A DNA stretch of 64,000 bases from the NCBI GenBank assembly GCA_012932865.1, contig SAXG01000031.1:248001-312000 (forward strand), in the 5' to 3' direction. This document shows, in pieces, positions 22,536 through 32,885 of this stretch (positions are counted from its first letter, which is position 1; every line of letters starts with the position of its first letter). The position numbers and the translations under genes are program-made. Source of the stretch: Amylostereum areolatum. Taxonomy: Eukaryota > Basidiomycota > Agaricomycetes > Russulales > Stereaceae. The notes below the pieces were generated by a model that searched no databases, was not told the origin of the DNA, and saw only the letters and a program-made list of their open reading frames with translations.

Positions 22536-24415
22536 ATGGCTATCACCTTCCGACGGAGAAATGTGACACGGATTATCCTCGTTGTACTCGTCGCATTCGT
22601 CTTCCGTTTCTTCTTCTTCTCGTCCTCCTCTTCCTCCACCGACTCTCTCAACGAGATTCAACGTCAAAACGTGCTCGAACTTGTGTCGCGCTCAACGGGG
22701 AAGCTTGATGCTCGAAGGCACAAGTTCTTACAGTCACGGATGGGCAGGGACGAGAGGAAGGATCTGATGACCGACATTGTGTATAACGGTGTGGACGATT
22801 ACTGGGACCGCTTCCAGAAACCCTAGTGCGGTTTCAATCATCTCCCCAAACTTCCCGCATAACTAAAGTTTTTCTATAGTATTGTTGGGAAAGACACGGC
22901 AGCTATGGACGCCCAAAGCGTCATGAGCTCCATTGACCAGCTACTCTCCCTCAATGGTTGGGTTGCCGCCCTATGCCCGACCCTCACCCGACCCTTTGGT
23001 CAAAACACGCACGATAGTGCCTATGACGAGCTCGCGAGCAAGAACCACCTTTACTTCATCGGCATCGCCATTCATTCCGCTGACCACTTCCTCGTGGATC
23101 AGCTCTCCGTTATCGTTCAACTTGCTAAGCGGCTCGGCCCGACCAACCTTTTTGTGTCCATGCTTGACTACGAATCTACGGACTCCACTGCTACCCTAAC
23201 GGACCTTTCCGAAGCGGTACTCATCTTACTTGGCGTACCCTACCGTATCCGTCGTGTCCCAGGCATGACTTCCGACCCGGCCGAGGCATACTACCCGCTC
23301 GAAGAAGCGCATATGCGCAACCTCGCCTTAGAACCGCTCAAAGAGCTATACGAGCGCCGACAAATCAAGTTCCACAGGGTAATCTGGCTCAAGGGCTTCA
23401 CTTGCCCCAACGACATCCTCGAGACTATCAAAGTTAGCGAGGCGAACGATGCGGCAATGGTGTGCGGGATGGACTGGGCGGAACATGAAGGCTTCTTCAT
23501 CTTTTCGGATCGGTAAGCTTTCAGCCACTCTTCCTCCCTAAACATACTCATCGGTGTCTAGATGGCGTACCCGCGACATCAATGGTGACCAATTCCGTCA
23601 ATCGAGGTCTTCCTCCACACCTGACGGCGTCCCTCCACGCGACAAGACTGGCGCTACACGATACTCTCAACATCTCCCATTCCAGGTCTTCTGCTGCGAG
23701 TCTGGGACGCACGTCGTCGACCCTGCTCAATCGTATTACCAAGGCATCTCCTACCGCGCCGGCACGGATTTCCACAACATGTCCTCGAAAGAAACCGCCC
23801 CTCTTCGACACGCGAACGCACAGTGCTTGGATAGCACTCAAGCGTGGTTCTGTCGCGATCTTTGGCTCAGCAAGGCTCGCGAGGGTATGGCCGACATCGA
23901 CATCGGCGAGGCGCCTGCGATGCGGAAGAGGGATCTCCAGGATGGGTTGATCAAGGAGTTCCCCCATCGTCAGCCAGTGAAGGGCGACGATGACCCGGAC
24001 GCCAATGCGGGCTCCGACTACGACGCGATGCCGGATTCGGACGTCCCGTTGGAAGATATTCCCGCTGCTAAACTCTCGATCCCGAACTCCGCTTTCAGGC
24101 CAGCAAGGATCCTTGTCAACCCGCGCTGCGTAACGACTTATGCGGGAGTTAGTCATACCCAGCTCGCGCTGGATCTGTTTGGGGCAGAAGGGGAGGGTCA
24201 CAAGCCGGACGTGGGCGGGAAGTATGTGCTGGAGGACTGGGAGGGGGCGCCGGAGAGCTTCGTGTGTCAGGAACAGAGGTATGTTACTGTGTCCTCTTTG
24301 CCATCGTTGAAGAGCATCAACCTAATCTATGAACAGGAAAACAGGTGGTCGCGGGGCAACGAAGACACAACGTCGTCTAGGATTTTCTATACATGAAGCA
24401 CTGAGGGACGCTTGA
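22536..24415 (+). CDS. GT69 family alpha-1,3-mannosyltransferase, CAP59/CMT1-like
   Basis: This is a Golgi-type glycosyltransferase of the family that includes Cryptococcus CAP59 and CMT1, used for capsule or cell-wall mannan assembly. The N-terminus is a type II membrane anchor: RRRNVTRIILVVLVAFVFRF, then a poly-Phe/Ser stretch. The catalytic domain reads HLYFIGIAIHSADHFLVDQL, VSMLDYESTDSTATLTDLSE, VIWLKGFTCPNDILETIKVS and AAMVCGMDWAEHEGFFIFSD. After the next intron come VFCCESGTHVVDPAQSYY and RILVNPRCVTTYAGVSHTQL. The first intron joins TA|T across 22825/22880, and the last exon ends HEALRDA at 24415. All blocks are in order and unbroken, so the enzyme should be functional. Exact acceptor unknown. 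Confidence 0.88.
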
Positions 24416-24788
24416 ATTTTTCGTATAGATGCAGTGTGTGTATCTCTGTGATAATCGTTCGGATGCATCAGCAAGGACTTGATCATATAACGCTAGCATA
24501 TATTGATTACTATGGGCTACATTCATCCAACGGTCCGTCCAGGAAGACAAAGTGTAGGTGAGAAAGGTAGGCTTGTCAAGGTGCTCATAGCGCCTGTGGA
24601 CGTCGAGAAATAGGCCATGCCCTTCCCGTCCCGCGTCTGATAATGTGTCAGGTGGATTACTTCGGAGACCCACCCCTCCCGTGGAAAGCTGACTAGTACT
24701 GTAGCCTTAGGGACGATCCCACCATATAAGGACGTCCGAATATCCACCTACTACCTACTCAGGCCGTGTTCTACCCACCACCGCAACC
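24416..24788. other. intergenic, SDR promoter
   Basis: This separates the GT69 stop from the SDR start. Its right end holds a TATA-like element, listed separately. No ORF with conserved content. Confidence 0.5.
24723..24730 (+). promoter_or_regulatory. TATA-like element upstream of the SDR gene
   Basis: catataag lies about 60 bp before the ATG at 24789, a plausible core-promoter spacing for a fungal gene. Sequence and position are the only evidence. Confidence 0.35.
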
Positions 24789-25978
24789 ATGTCCGCTTTC
24801 AAGGGAATCGAGGAAGATATGTCTGTGACTCGACGCCACGAGTACGTTGTTCATCTCCTATTATCTGTTAAGTGTTTACTGACGTTTGTGCGGGTAGCGT
24901 GTACGCAACCATCGATCCGAGCCCCCATTACGCTGCCCAGACCTTTAAGGGAAAAGTTGTTCTGGTCACTGGGGCTTCACGCGGCATAGGCCAGGAGATC
25001 GCAATGTCCTTTGCGCGTGCGGGCGCTTCATTGTTTCTGGTGTCTCGAAATGAATCAACACTCCAGGCTACTCGCACTGCTATTCGAGCGGATGCCCCTG
25101 GCTCGCGGATCGAATACCTTGCCGTGAATGTCAAGGACCCGAAGGCAGCGAAAGAAGCAGTAGAAAAGGCTTTAGGAATATTTGGACGACTGGATGTACT
25201 GGTACCCAATGCTGCTATGTTGACGTCGTGGGGTCAGAGTACGTGCTTTTAGTATTGTTCTTTGGGGTGGTTTTATCTCATTCTCAACTTGTCGACATAG
25301 CGCTGGCAGAGAAGGATGAAGAGGCCTGGTGGAATACCTTTGAAGTTGGTCTCCGGGGTACTTTCAATTTTGTGAGGTGCGTCGAGTTTATCTTTAGCTG
25401 AATGTACTGTCGGTCGACGCTGGATTCAGACACGCTCTCCCAGCTCTTCAGAAGACGAGTGGCTACGTGGTTGTAACTACTGCCATCGCTGCACAGCTCC
25501 GGGTTCCTGGGGCGAGTGACTATAGTATCATGAAGCATGCGCTTAACCGTCTGGTTGAGTATGTTGACCTAGGTTGGCTTTATGTCTTTCAAGTTGCACC
25601 TTAATCTTTGTCAACTCATCGTCTTACGTTCAGAATTCCCCGAAGTCAAGGCTTTCGCGCTGCACCCCGGTGTTGTGCGCACTCAACTCGTGGATGAACA
25701 CGACTTTGGCCCCTTTGACGTCAGTAAGAGCGAGTGGGATACGCCGGCGCTCTCTGCCGCTACCACGATTTATCTCAGCGCAGGCGGTGCAGATTGGCTT
25801 AGCGGTCGGTGGGTTATTCAATTATATTAGTTCAAAGAGGGCATGTTTTAATACAAGGCACGGGGTGTGTTGAAGGTACATCTCCGCGAATTGGGACCTG
25901 GGTGAGGTCGAGCGAGACTGGAAGGCGAAGATAATTGCACAGGATGGACTGGTGAGCAAGTGTCATATTCCGACCTAG
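24789..25978 (+). CDS. short-chain dehydrogenase/reductase (SDR)
   Basis: This is an NAD(P)-dependent oxidoreductase of the classical SDR fold. The dinucleotide-binding motif is VTGASRGIGQEIA, the structural motif is VPNAAML, and the catalytic pair is YSIMK (DYSIMKHALNRLVE). The next conserved block is FALHPGVVRTQL. In the usual catalytic-Ser position, 13-14 residues before the Tyr, the sequence reads TTAIAAQ, so Thr rather than Ser is at that site; this is unusual. Five or six exons; the final one reads YISANWDLGEVERDWKAKII and ends at 25978. The N-terminus has no signal peptide. Substrate cannot be inferred. The gene is convergent with the NmrA-like pseudogene. Confidence 0.85.
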
Positions 25979-26179
25979 TTAGTAGTCGACACTCGAGGTC
26001 TGGCTCGGACGAATGAATGTATTATAGGATATATATACAGCAATCTGTTGACACTTTGCGCATCCGAGTGTCTCAGACGAATGCTGCTTCCGTGTTGTGT
26101 GAAGCACAGCTTCGCTGCATAGATGGATATAAACTAGCCGGGCTCACTGACTTTCATCATCACGCAGAGGAAGGACCTG

Positions 26180-27543
26180 TCAATGGGTGATGACCAGACT
26201 CAATGCCAGAATGATGAAGGTAGGTAACACAGAAACTGGTGTAGCCCGTAGCATCGAGTCCATCCGTAGTGTGTGCGTGGGGAGAGGGGGGGTGGCATGC
26301 GAATTGTGTACGTGCGGTGGATAACGAGAAGAATTTCCGCTCTCAGGCCATGGCTTGACGGCGCCGAGTTTGAGTTTGATGACGAGATCCTTGACTAGAG
26401 ACGAGTCTTTCACCCACTGCTTGTAAGTCTTGGCCTGTGGATAAATTGAGAGAGTTTGCTTCTGGCTCTATACGAAGGGGAACACATGATCGATCACCAT
26501 CTGAACGGAGACATGGCAAGGAAAAAACGCACTCGAATCCCAGATTCCGGCCCAGCACGCTTGACGTACTCCCAGGACAGATACATGAGCTCGGCAGCGG
26601 GATGATCATCGTGACGGGATGCCTCAAATTGCTCGGGTGTTAGCTCAAGTCCAAGGCCTGCCTTCTCGCCTGTCACCTCGGTAAACTGTGTCGCAAGGTC
26701 GCGGAGCGAGATGTACTCCACAACGGTCTTGATCTTCGTGCCTTTACGATGAAACAAAGCACGCCGTGAGCACTTCAACGAACCGGTCGAATGTAACAGG
26801 TAGACCAGTGTCGAGATGAACGTACCGTTGTACTTGACCGGATCCTTGAACGCAGGAACGACAAGGCCGCCGAGGTCCGCCACGCTAAATGCAAAAATGG
26901 GAGCGTCCGGAAGGAATCCGAACACTCCAGTTGAACCCTTTCTCTGCGTCGAAACTTGGAGCGAAATGAAGCTTCGTCCAGAAGTTTTCGTAGTACACTG
27001 GTATGTAGACGAAAGTATATGGGATGCCGGAGGCGATGACACGATCCTCGATGAGGGCCTTGCTCTTCCAGCTGATAGCACCTGCACTCGCCCTCGTGGC
27101 CTTCGACAGTTGACCAGACAAGATGCTTTGGCTCCCGCGGCCTTCGCAGCGTCGACAGATGTTCTTTCCGTGGAGCTGTTCAACGTCGAAGCCGTGCTCG
27201 TAGAACTGATGTTAAACCGAAGACGCCCCAAGCACCGTCAAAGGCCTTGGTCGTTTGACTTGCTCGAGTGAGGAGAGCTCTGCCTGTACGACCTTCGACC
27301 CCCTTAACCGCCAGCGCCAATGCCGCCGGGTGAAGATGAGTTGCGAGTGATGCCACGAATCTTCGAATGTCCCCGCAGGCTCCTTGAGAAGAAAATCCAC
27401 CACTGACGAGCCCTGCCTACATGAAGCAATCGCGGCCAGACGGTTTCAGCCATGTGGCTGAAACTTGAAGGGAGCCGCGATGGACGACTCGGAGACGTAA
27501 GTACTGGCCAGTAGCACCTGTGACTGCGATAAGTTTGGGCATG
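26180..27543 (-). pseudogene. NmrA-like NAD(P)-binding protein, decayed by repeated frameshifts
   Basis: The gene begins MPKLIAVTGATGQ, a Rossmann-fold start typical of the NmrA/HSCARG family. A conserved exon follows (SSVVDFLLKEPAGTF). From about 27,365 down to 26,870 recognisable NmrA segments lie in order but in changing frames: IRGITRNSSSP, ALALAVKGVE, VVQAELSSLEQV, KAFDGAWGVFG, YEHGFDVEQLHGKN, VDAAKAAGAK, HLVWSTVEGHEGE, KALIEDRVIASGIPYTFVY, then DAPIFAFSVADLGG. The frames change about nine times in under 500 bases, far too close together for introns. The 3' exons (TVVEYISLRDLATQFTEVTG; QWVKDSSLVKDL) remain open. The codon content is well kept despite the indels, so decay is recent or the indels are assembly errors. 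Confidence 0.75.
27443..27464. repeat. 22-bp near-perfect palindrome
   Basis: GTTTCAGCCA and TGGCTGAAAC are exact inverted arms separated by TG. It lies in what should be the first intron of the NmrA-like pseudogene. Function unknown. Confidence 0.7.
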
Positions 27544-28324
27544 GTAGATTTCTGGGGAGATGGCTGTGTGTGAGCGGACTGATTAGACAAAACCGGTACT
27601 CATGTTATTTTATGTACTTTCATTATATTTCTTGCCAGTCGGAACGATCATCCTGTAGCACGCCGTCCAAGGGCAAGGGGCCAGCCGCCAGTTGACCTAA
27701 TGATTATAGATAGGAACCCGGGAACCGGGAAAGCATACTTACAGTTATACAACTGCTGGTGTCAGCGTTACTATGGACGTTGAAACGTTGATAGCCAACC
27801 AGACTCCGCATGCAAACGAGAAGCCCTGCTGAGCGTTCCGGACCGATGCGGGCCGTCGCTTCAGATTACCGAGGATTACCGTCGGTAACGGTTGTCGGGA
27901 CTCGGCACTGGCAAGTCGATAATTATCTTCCCGATCGGCGATCTCCCAACAGTCAGTGGGCTCCCATCCCCCTCAAAGTTCGTGTCTGATTTGGTTGAGC
28001 TTATAGTTTCCTTCAGTGTTGTGAAGAAACCCAAGTACATACTCTGATATAACAGTGACAGGGACCGACTCATCAGTGCCGACTCAAGCTCTTCGCAGGC
28101 GGGTATCTGCCAGGGACCCAGGATCTTCTTCTACTCATATATGTAAAAGATTCAAAAAACCGTACGCGTCTCGACCATCAAAATCGCAAATGAGCCCTGA
28201 GGTCCGAAGTCAAGCAGCAGCTAGTGAGCTACTTATGAGACCACCCAGTTTGAGGCCGTCATCGACTCATCACCCTCTTTTACCTCTTTTACTCTCGTCG
28301 TTGTTCCAGCGCCGGGCCACTGCA
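27544..28324. other. intergenic between divergent genes
   Basis: This holds the promoter sides of the NmrA-like pseudogene (minus) and the DUF6533-like membrane protein gene (plus). A CCGGGAACCGGGA direct repeat occurs near 27,720. No conserved ORF was recognised. Confidence 0.5.
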
Positions 28325-29836
28325 ATGTCCAGCATTCCTGCACTGAACAAGATCGGCGCGGAGTCGATGAGCGGGGGAGACCCTGCGATCACAGAGCTTT
28401 ACGTGACGGGTTTCCATCTTATACACGTACTGCAAGTGTACACGAGTGCGATGGTACTTCCCCGCTACTTGACTGTCTGGTAGATATGATTCCCGTCTGA
28501 CTCTTAAGTTTTTGCTCGTAGATGGCGATCGCGGTCTGGGACTGGCTGGTCTGTCTCAAAAGTAGGCCGTCCTTTACCTGCTCCTTTGTTTCATCATTCA
28601 CGCTTCTCGTCTTGTATAGTGGAATGGGAACGCATATGGATGCGATCGTGGAGTCCGGTGAAATTTCTATATCTATGGACACGATATTACAGTTTGGTGC
28701 GTTCTGTTTCACGCCTTGCATGTGCGCACCCGGCTGAATGGAGACTCAGGCCTGTTTTGGTCTCAATCTGTGGTTATTCAATTCCAACTTCACCACAGAA
28801 CGATGCAAGAAACTGTAGGTTGCTATCATCCTCTACTTCTTAGTAGTAATAATCTTACCGCCCTTATAGCCATTATATTATCGCCGCCTCATGCATGTGG
28901 TCAACTCTCGGGTCAGGTATACCCCTTCCCACTCTCTTGCGTTTGCTCAGCACTTCATATGCCGTCCAGAGTTAATTTTGGCCTTCCGCACGTACGCGTT
29001 CCTCATGAAGAGCAAGGTGGTCGGCGGTATTCTGGGCACTATGCTCGTAGGAGAAACAGGCTACCTCCTGTACGTTTCCATTGCTGGTGTCTTCCAGACA
29101 CCACTGCTCATTGGCACGGAGGGCCCCTGTACTGCGACTGACTTCCCGGGAAAGCACGTCGTCTCGGGATACTGGCTTGCTCCCGTCGCTTTTGATCTGA
29201 TCTGCACGGCCATGACAATTGGAAAGGTTAGTATCACTACCATCGTCCGTTCGTCTTTACGATGATAACACTATAACATAGGTTGTTCAAATGCGTAGAC
29301 TGTCAACGCATCCGCTCCTGAAGGTCTTCGTGCGCGAGGGGCTATTCTACTTCGTTGCCGTTGCAGCTGTTAACCTCCTTAACGTCAGTCGCTGCATCGC
29401 TATGCTTCCCTCTCCACCTGACTGACATGGATGCTGCACAGGCCGCGTTCATGTTCCAGAGCAACGTTAACATCCAAAACATTAACTGTAAGTGTCTCGT
29501 CTGTCTATGCCCTTGCGATATTAACACCGGTGACAAAAAATAGCCTTCCTTGCGCTTATTTTGTCTCAAGTGCTTTGCTGTCGTCTTGTGTTAAATCTTC
29601 GCACACCGTCCTCTTCCCTCGAGTCCAGCGGCCAGCGCTCCGCCACGCGTAATCAGATGCCCGGAACGGCCGTGACCACCGCCAAGTCGACGCACAATAT
29701 ACCACTCAACAACCTCTCGCGCCTCGATCATGCCTCCGACTCGGACCCTTACGACAAATACGATTTCAGTGGAGTCAAGGTTCAAGCTGAAGTCGAGTCC
29801 GATGCAAGACAGGGCAAGATCTACAATGACGTATGA
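28325..29836 (+). CDS. multi-pass membrane protein, DUF6533-like basidiomycete family
   Basis: This resembles the large agaricomycete family of seven-helix membrane proteins with an N-terminal DUF6533 motif. The motif is recognisable as VWDWLVCLK followed across an intron by EWERIWMRSWSPVKFLYLWTRYY in two adjacent exon pieces. Later exons encode hydrophobic helices: GGILGTMLVGETGYLLYVSI, SGYWLAPVAFDLICTAMTIG and EGLFYFVAVAAVNLLN. A helix-like SFLALILSQVLCCRLVLNLR comes next, followed by a hydrophilic cytosolic tail ending RQGKIYNDV. Small introns separate most helices. The exon joints around 28,470-28,540 and 28,735-28,900 are uncertain. Function of the family is not established; a receptor-like topology is an inference. 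Confidence 0.75.
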
Positions 29837-30309
29837 AGAATGGGAGCAATCGAGTGCGGGCACGCCGGGCATCTTGGGGTCATTATCCTAGGTTCATTCG
29901 CATCATGCATTTCGTTCCCTTGCATCATGGTCCATGGGCTTCCTGCCTTTTTTCTTCCTTCATAATAATCAATCGTTCGCGTACGTAGTGCGCACACGAA
30001 CCCGAGTCCTGAACCCTGAGGCCTGAGGCCGTGAGGGTGCGAACCAACAGTGACGTGATACCAACTTAGATCCTCATGTCCGCTGGTCTACAGAAAGGGG
30101 CACATAGAAAATCGCCGACGACACATTGTCAAATGTCAACGGATGCTAGTGAAATTAGAACAGGCGCTTGCAGCAAACAAGCCCCTTCTGTAACTTAGGA
30201 GCTTTGGAAAATAGGAGTCACAAGCGCTCGAGATTAAAAGTAACGGTGTTGTAAGTAAATAAGTAGGATGTCCATCCAACGAAAAACGAAGAGAGTCCGT
30301 CGCACCGAA
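29837..30309. other. intergenic, convergent 3' ends
   Basis: Lies between the membrane protein gene (plus) and the heme peroxidase gene (minus). No gene-like content was recognised. Confidence 0.5.
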
Positions 30310-32249
30310 TCAGCAGTCCTGGATCCCATTGATGAGATTGAAGTCGTTCCTGTAGATCTTTCCACCAGCCTCCACAACGAAGTCGACTGACGAACCATCC
30401 GTAAACTCTACGTCGAAGTTGGCGGTGTACAGGTCGTACAAGCTCGACCCAGAGGGACCTGTCTTGGTGAGGTTAGCGGAACCGGGAACCATCTTGCGTG
30501 ACACGGCGCCGAGCTGCGCTTGCGGTGAGGTGTAGTCTATGTACGCGGATGTGATATTTTGATCATTGCGGACCTGACCACGACACACAAAAATCAGCGA
30601 CGAGCAAAAACCAGCGAATAAAGTACGTACGGAGGCTACAATGGTAACGGTCTTCTGGTCCTTGACACAGCTCGCCTCTTGCTGCCACATGACGGTGTCA
30701 GTGAGCGGGAACCCGTTCCCTCCGTTGTCACCCGTTGTCACTGGTCGGTCGGAAGATTCCTTGTAGTGCACTTTGAACGCAGAGAACCCTGCGGTCGGAT
30801 CGATCGTCGTGTTGTAGTAGAAGTAGTTGGGGATGCCGAACGGAGACGAGGCAAACAGGCGGGGCCAAGAGGCCGAGGCCGTGCAGGCGTCACATGAAGC
30901 ACCAGTGCGGTCGGTCCAAGTTATGCTGGTAGCGGTGTCTAATGAGCGAACAGCGGGTGAGGGCGGGGGAGAAAACGTACTTAACGTCATATTCATCAGG
31001 AGATGCATCGTTGTCCTTGGAGGTGAAAATCTAGAATGTGCATGAGACTTCATGCTGTGGAAGGATTTGACGGCGACACGCACGCGAACATAGCCCTCCA
31101 GTTTGATCTGGCCACTGGGGGTGATGCTTAGACTAGGACGATACGGTTTCACGGGTATGGGTTGGACGACGTCCCCGAGTTTGACGCCGCTGGGAACCGT
31201 GTCGATCATGCGCGCTAGAACCTCCGAGCATTTGTTAGCGAACACCGTGTTATCGGATGCCAGGGTGCGCATGGTAGCATTGCCGTCGGCGGCAAAAATT
31301 CGAGCATCCGAGTTGGTCGTTTCGTTGAATCCCGTCGCAAGGGCATTCGTCGACGTGCTGCTGTTCACCCACTGGACGGCGCTACAGTCACACCTTCGTA
31401 AATCATCCGACTGAGAAACGAAGAGAGCGGTCATACATATGATTATCGAACTCCTCGAAGGAGTCGTCGAAGTGTTGCATTCCGCTGCTGTTGTCGTCCT
31501 CTGTGGTCTGGTTTCGTACAATGGTAGGGAAGTCCTCTTCATGTACGCCGCCCAAAGTATGCCCGCAAGCGACCAAAGCAATCATATCTGTTTGGTTGAA
31601 ACCTTGCTTGGCAAACGACGCTGTGTGAGAGGCAAGGTCTTGCTGAGGCTCCGGAACGCCAGCGACTCCAGCGGACGTTGCGTCAATGCGACCGGCACGA
31701 AGAGGGATCGAGGGACCCGAGCACTGCTTGACGGCAACGACGGAACCAAGAGCAATAAGATCGGACACTGTAGACGCAGACACTCAGATAGTGCAGGATG
31801 AGAAGTAGGGAACAACGTACTGGAGACGTATTTGTTCTGAAATCCCACGAAGAAATTGAAGCTGGAGTTGAATGCATCTCCAACGTTCTCCGCCCTGTCC
31901 GTCTCAAACGCAATTGATGCATCAATCCCTCCCGTTCCGGCCGCAACATCCGCTGTCGCCATGTCGTGGTAAGCCCTGAAAGAGACCGTAAGACAGAAAA
32001 AGAGAGGATGAAAAAAAATATGACGTACGTGCGCACCCACTCAGCAGCGGCTTGCCTCCCCGACGACCTGTTGTTAGACGGAGCAAAGTCGCACGGCTCA
32101 ACACCACCGTAGAAACCACCGGTCCCAAATCCGCTGCTCGTCACATAGAGTTCCTCCAGCTGGTCGTAGAGGGGATCAGGCCAGGTATACGCCCTAGAAA
32201 GGGAAGAAAGGGAAGATAGGGCGACGAGACTGGTCGTGAATGGTTTCAT
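30310..32249 (-). CDS. secreted heme peroxidase (plant-type superfamily, hybrid/class II-like)
   Basis: This is an extracellular heme enzyme that reduces hydrogen peroxide. A signal peptide (MKPFTTSLVALSSLSSLSRA) precedes the catalytic domain. The distal Arg/His appear in EWVRTAYHDMATADV, across an intron, and the proximal His in MIALVACGHTLGGVHEEDF. Other superfamily blocks are SVSDLIALGSVVAVKQCSGP, VPEPQQDL and QHFDDSFEEFDN. The proximal motif GHTLGG is closer to class I and hybrid fungal peroxidases than to lignin or manganese peroxidases. After the catalytic domain about 250 residues of Thr/Ser/Asn-rich, beta-like sequence follow (SITPSGQIKLEGYVRVRV; SVDFVVEAGGKIYRND), ending in QDC. This tail is not a recognisable WSC domain. 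About seven exons. Confidence 0.85.
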
Positions 32250-32885
32250 TGCCGAAAATCCTGAAAAAGAGAGTAGAGGATGAAAGAAGGATGGGGAAGG
32301 AGATCAAGAGCAGGGGCCTTTTTGTAGTGTGCAGCGACCCTTGACGGTCTTGCAACACCGCCAGGAAGCGGATGTATCATATGGTGCCCGCATTGGTTTT
32401 TTGCAACTCGGGAGACGGTTGTTGGCGGTCAGACCATTTAGCCGCTCAGGGTCTACACCGACAAGTCTGCAGTTTCCAATCCGGCCCGTAGACCGGGCGG
32501 GCTGGCCGTTATAATAGTAGAATGCGTTCGCCGAGGTTCGCCGCTCAATCTGAGGCTTCTGAGCGCGTTGCACTAGATCATTGTACATACTTACAACGTC
32601 GCAATGCGCTTGACACGTACTGGCCATGATTCGCCCCATTTCACGTAGTGCAGATACTGTAGCTGCTCCGGCCGTGTGCCGATTCGGTATGCGCTTCCGT
32701 TCTGTCATGTCATCCATATGAACTACATGGCGCCGTCTGTATTTGATGTAACGCATCAACCTCACTGCAGACCGAGTAGAGACCTTCGACTCAGCAATAG
32801 CTACAATGTTCAGTCCCTCTTTGATTTGACGATGCTCATGAACTTTGGTTTCGATAATTCTAGACGATGAACTATGATGAACCCG
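32250..32885. other. intergenic
   Basis: Heme peroxidase promoter side. A 153-codon minus-strand open frame (32304-32765) has no recognisable motif and lies directly upstream of the peroxidase start, so it is not called as a gene. Confidence 0.45.

Noticed and set aside
32304..32765. 153-codon minus-strand open frame
   Set aside because: No recognisable domain and it sits where the peroxidase promoter should be.
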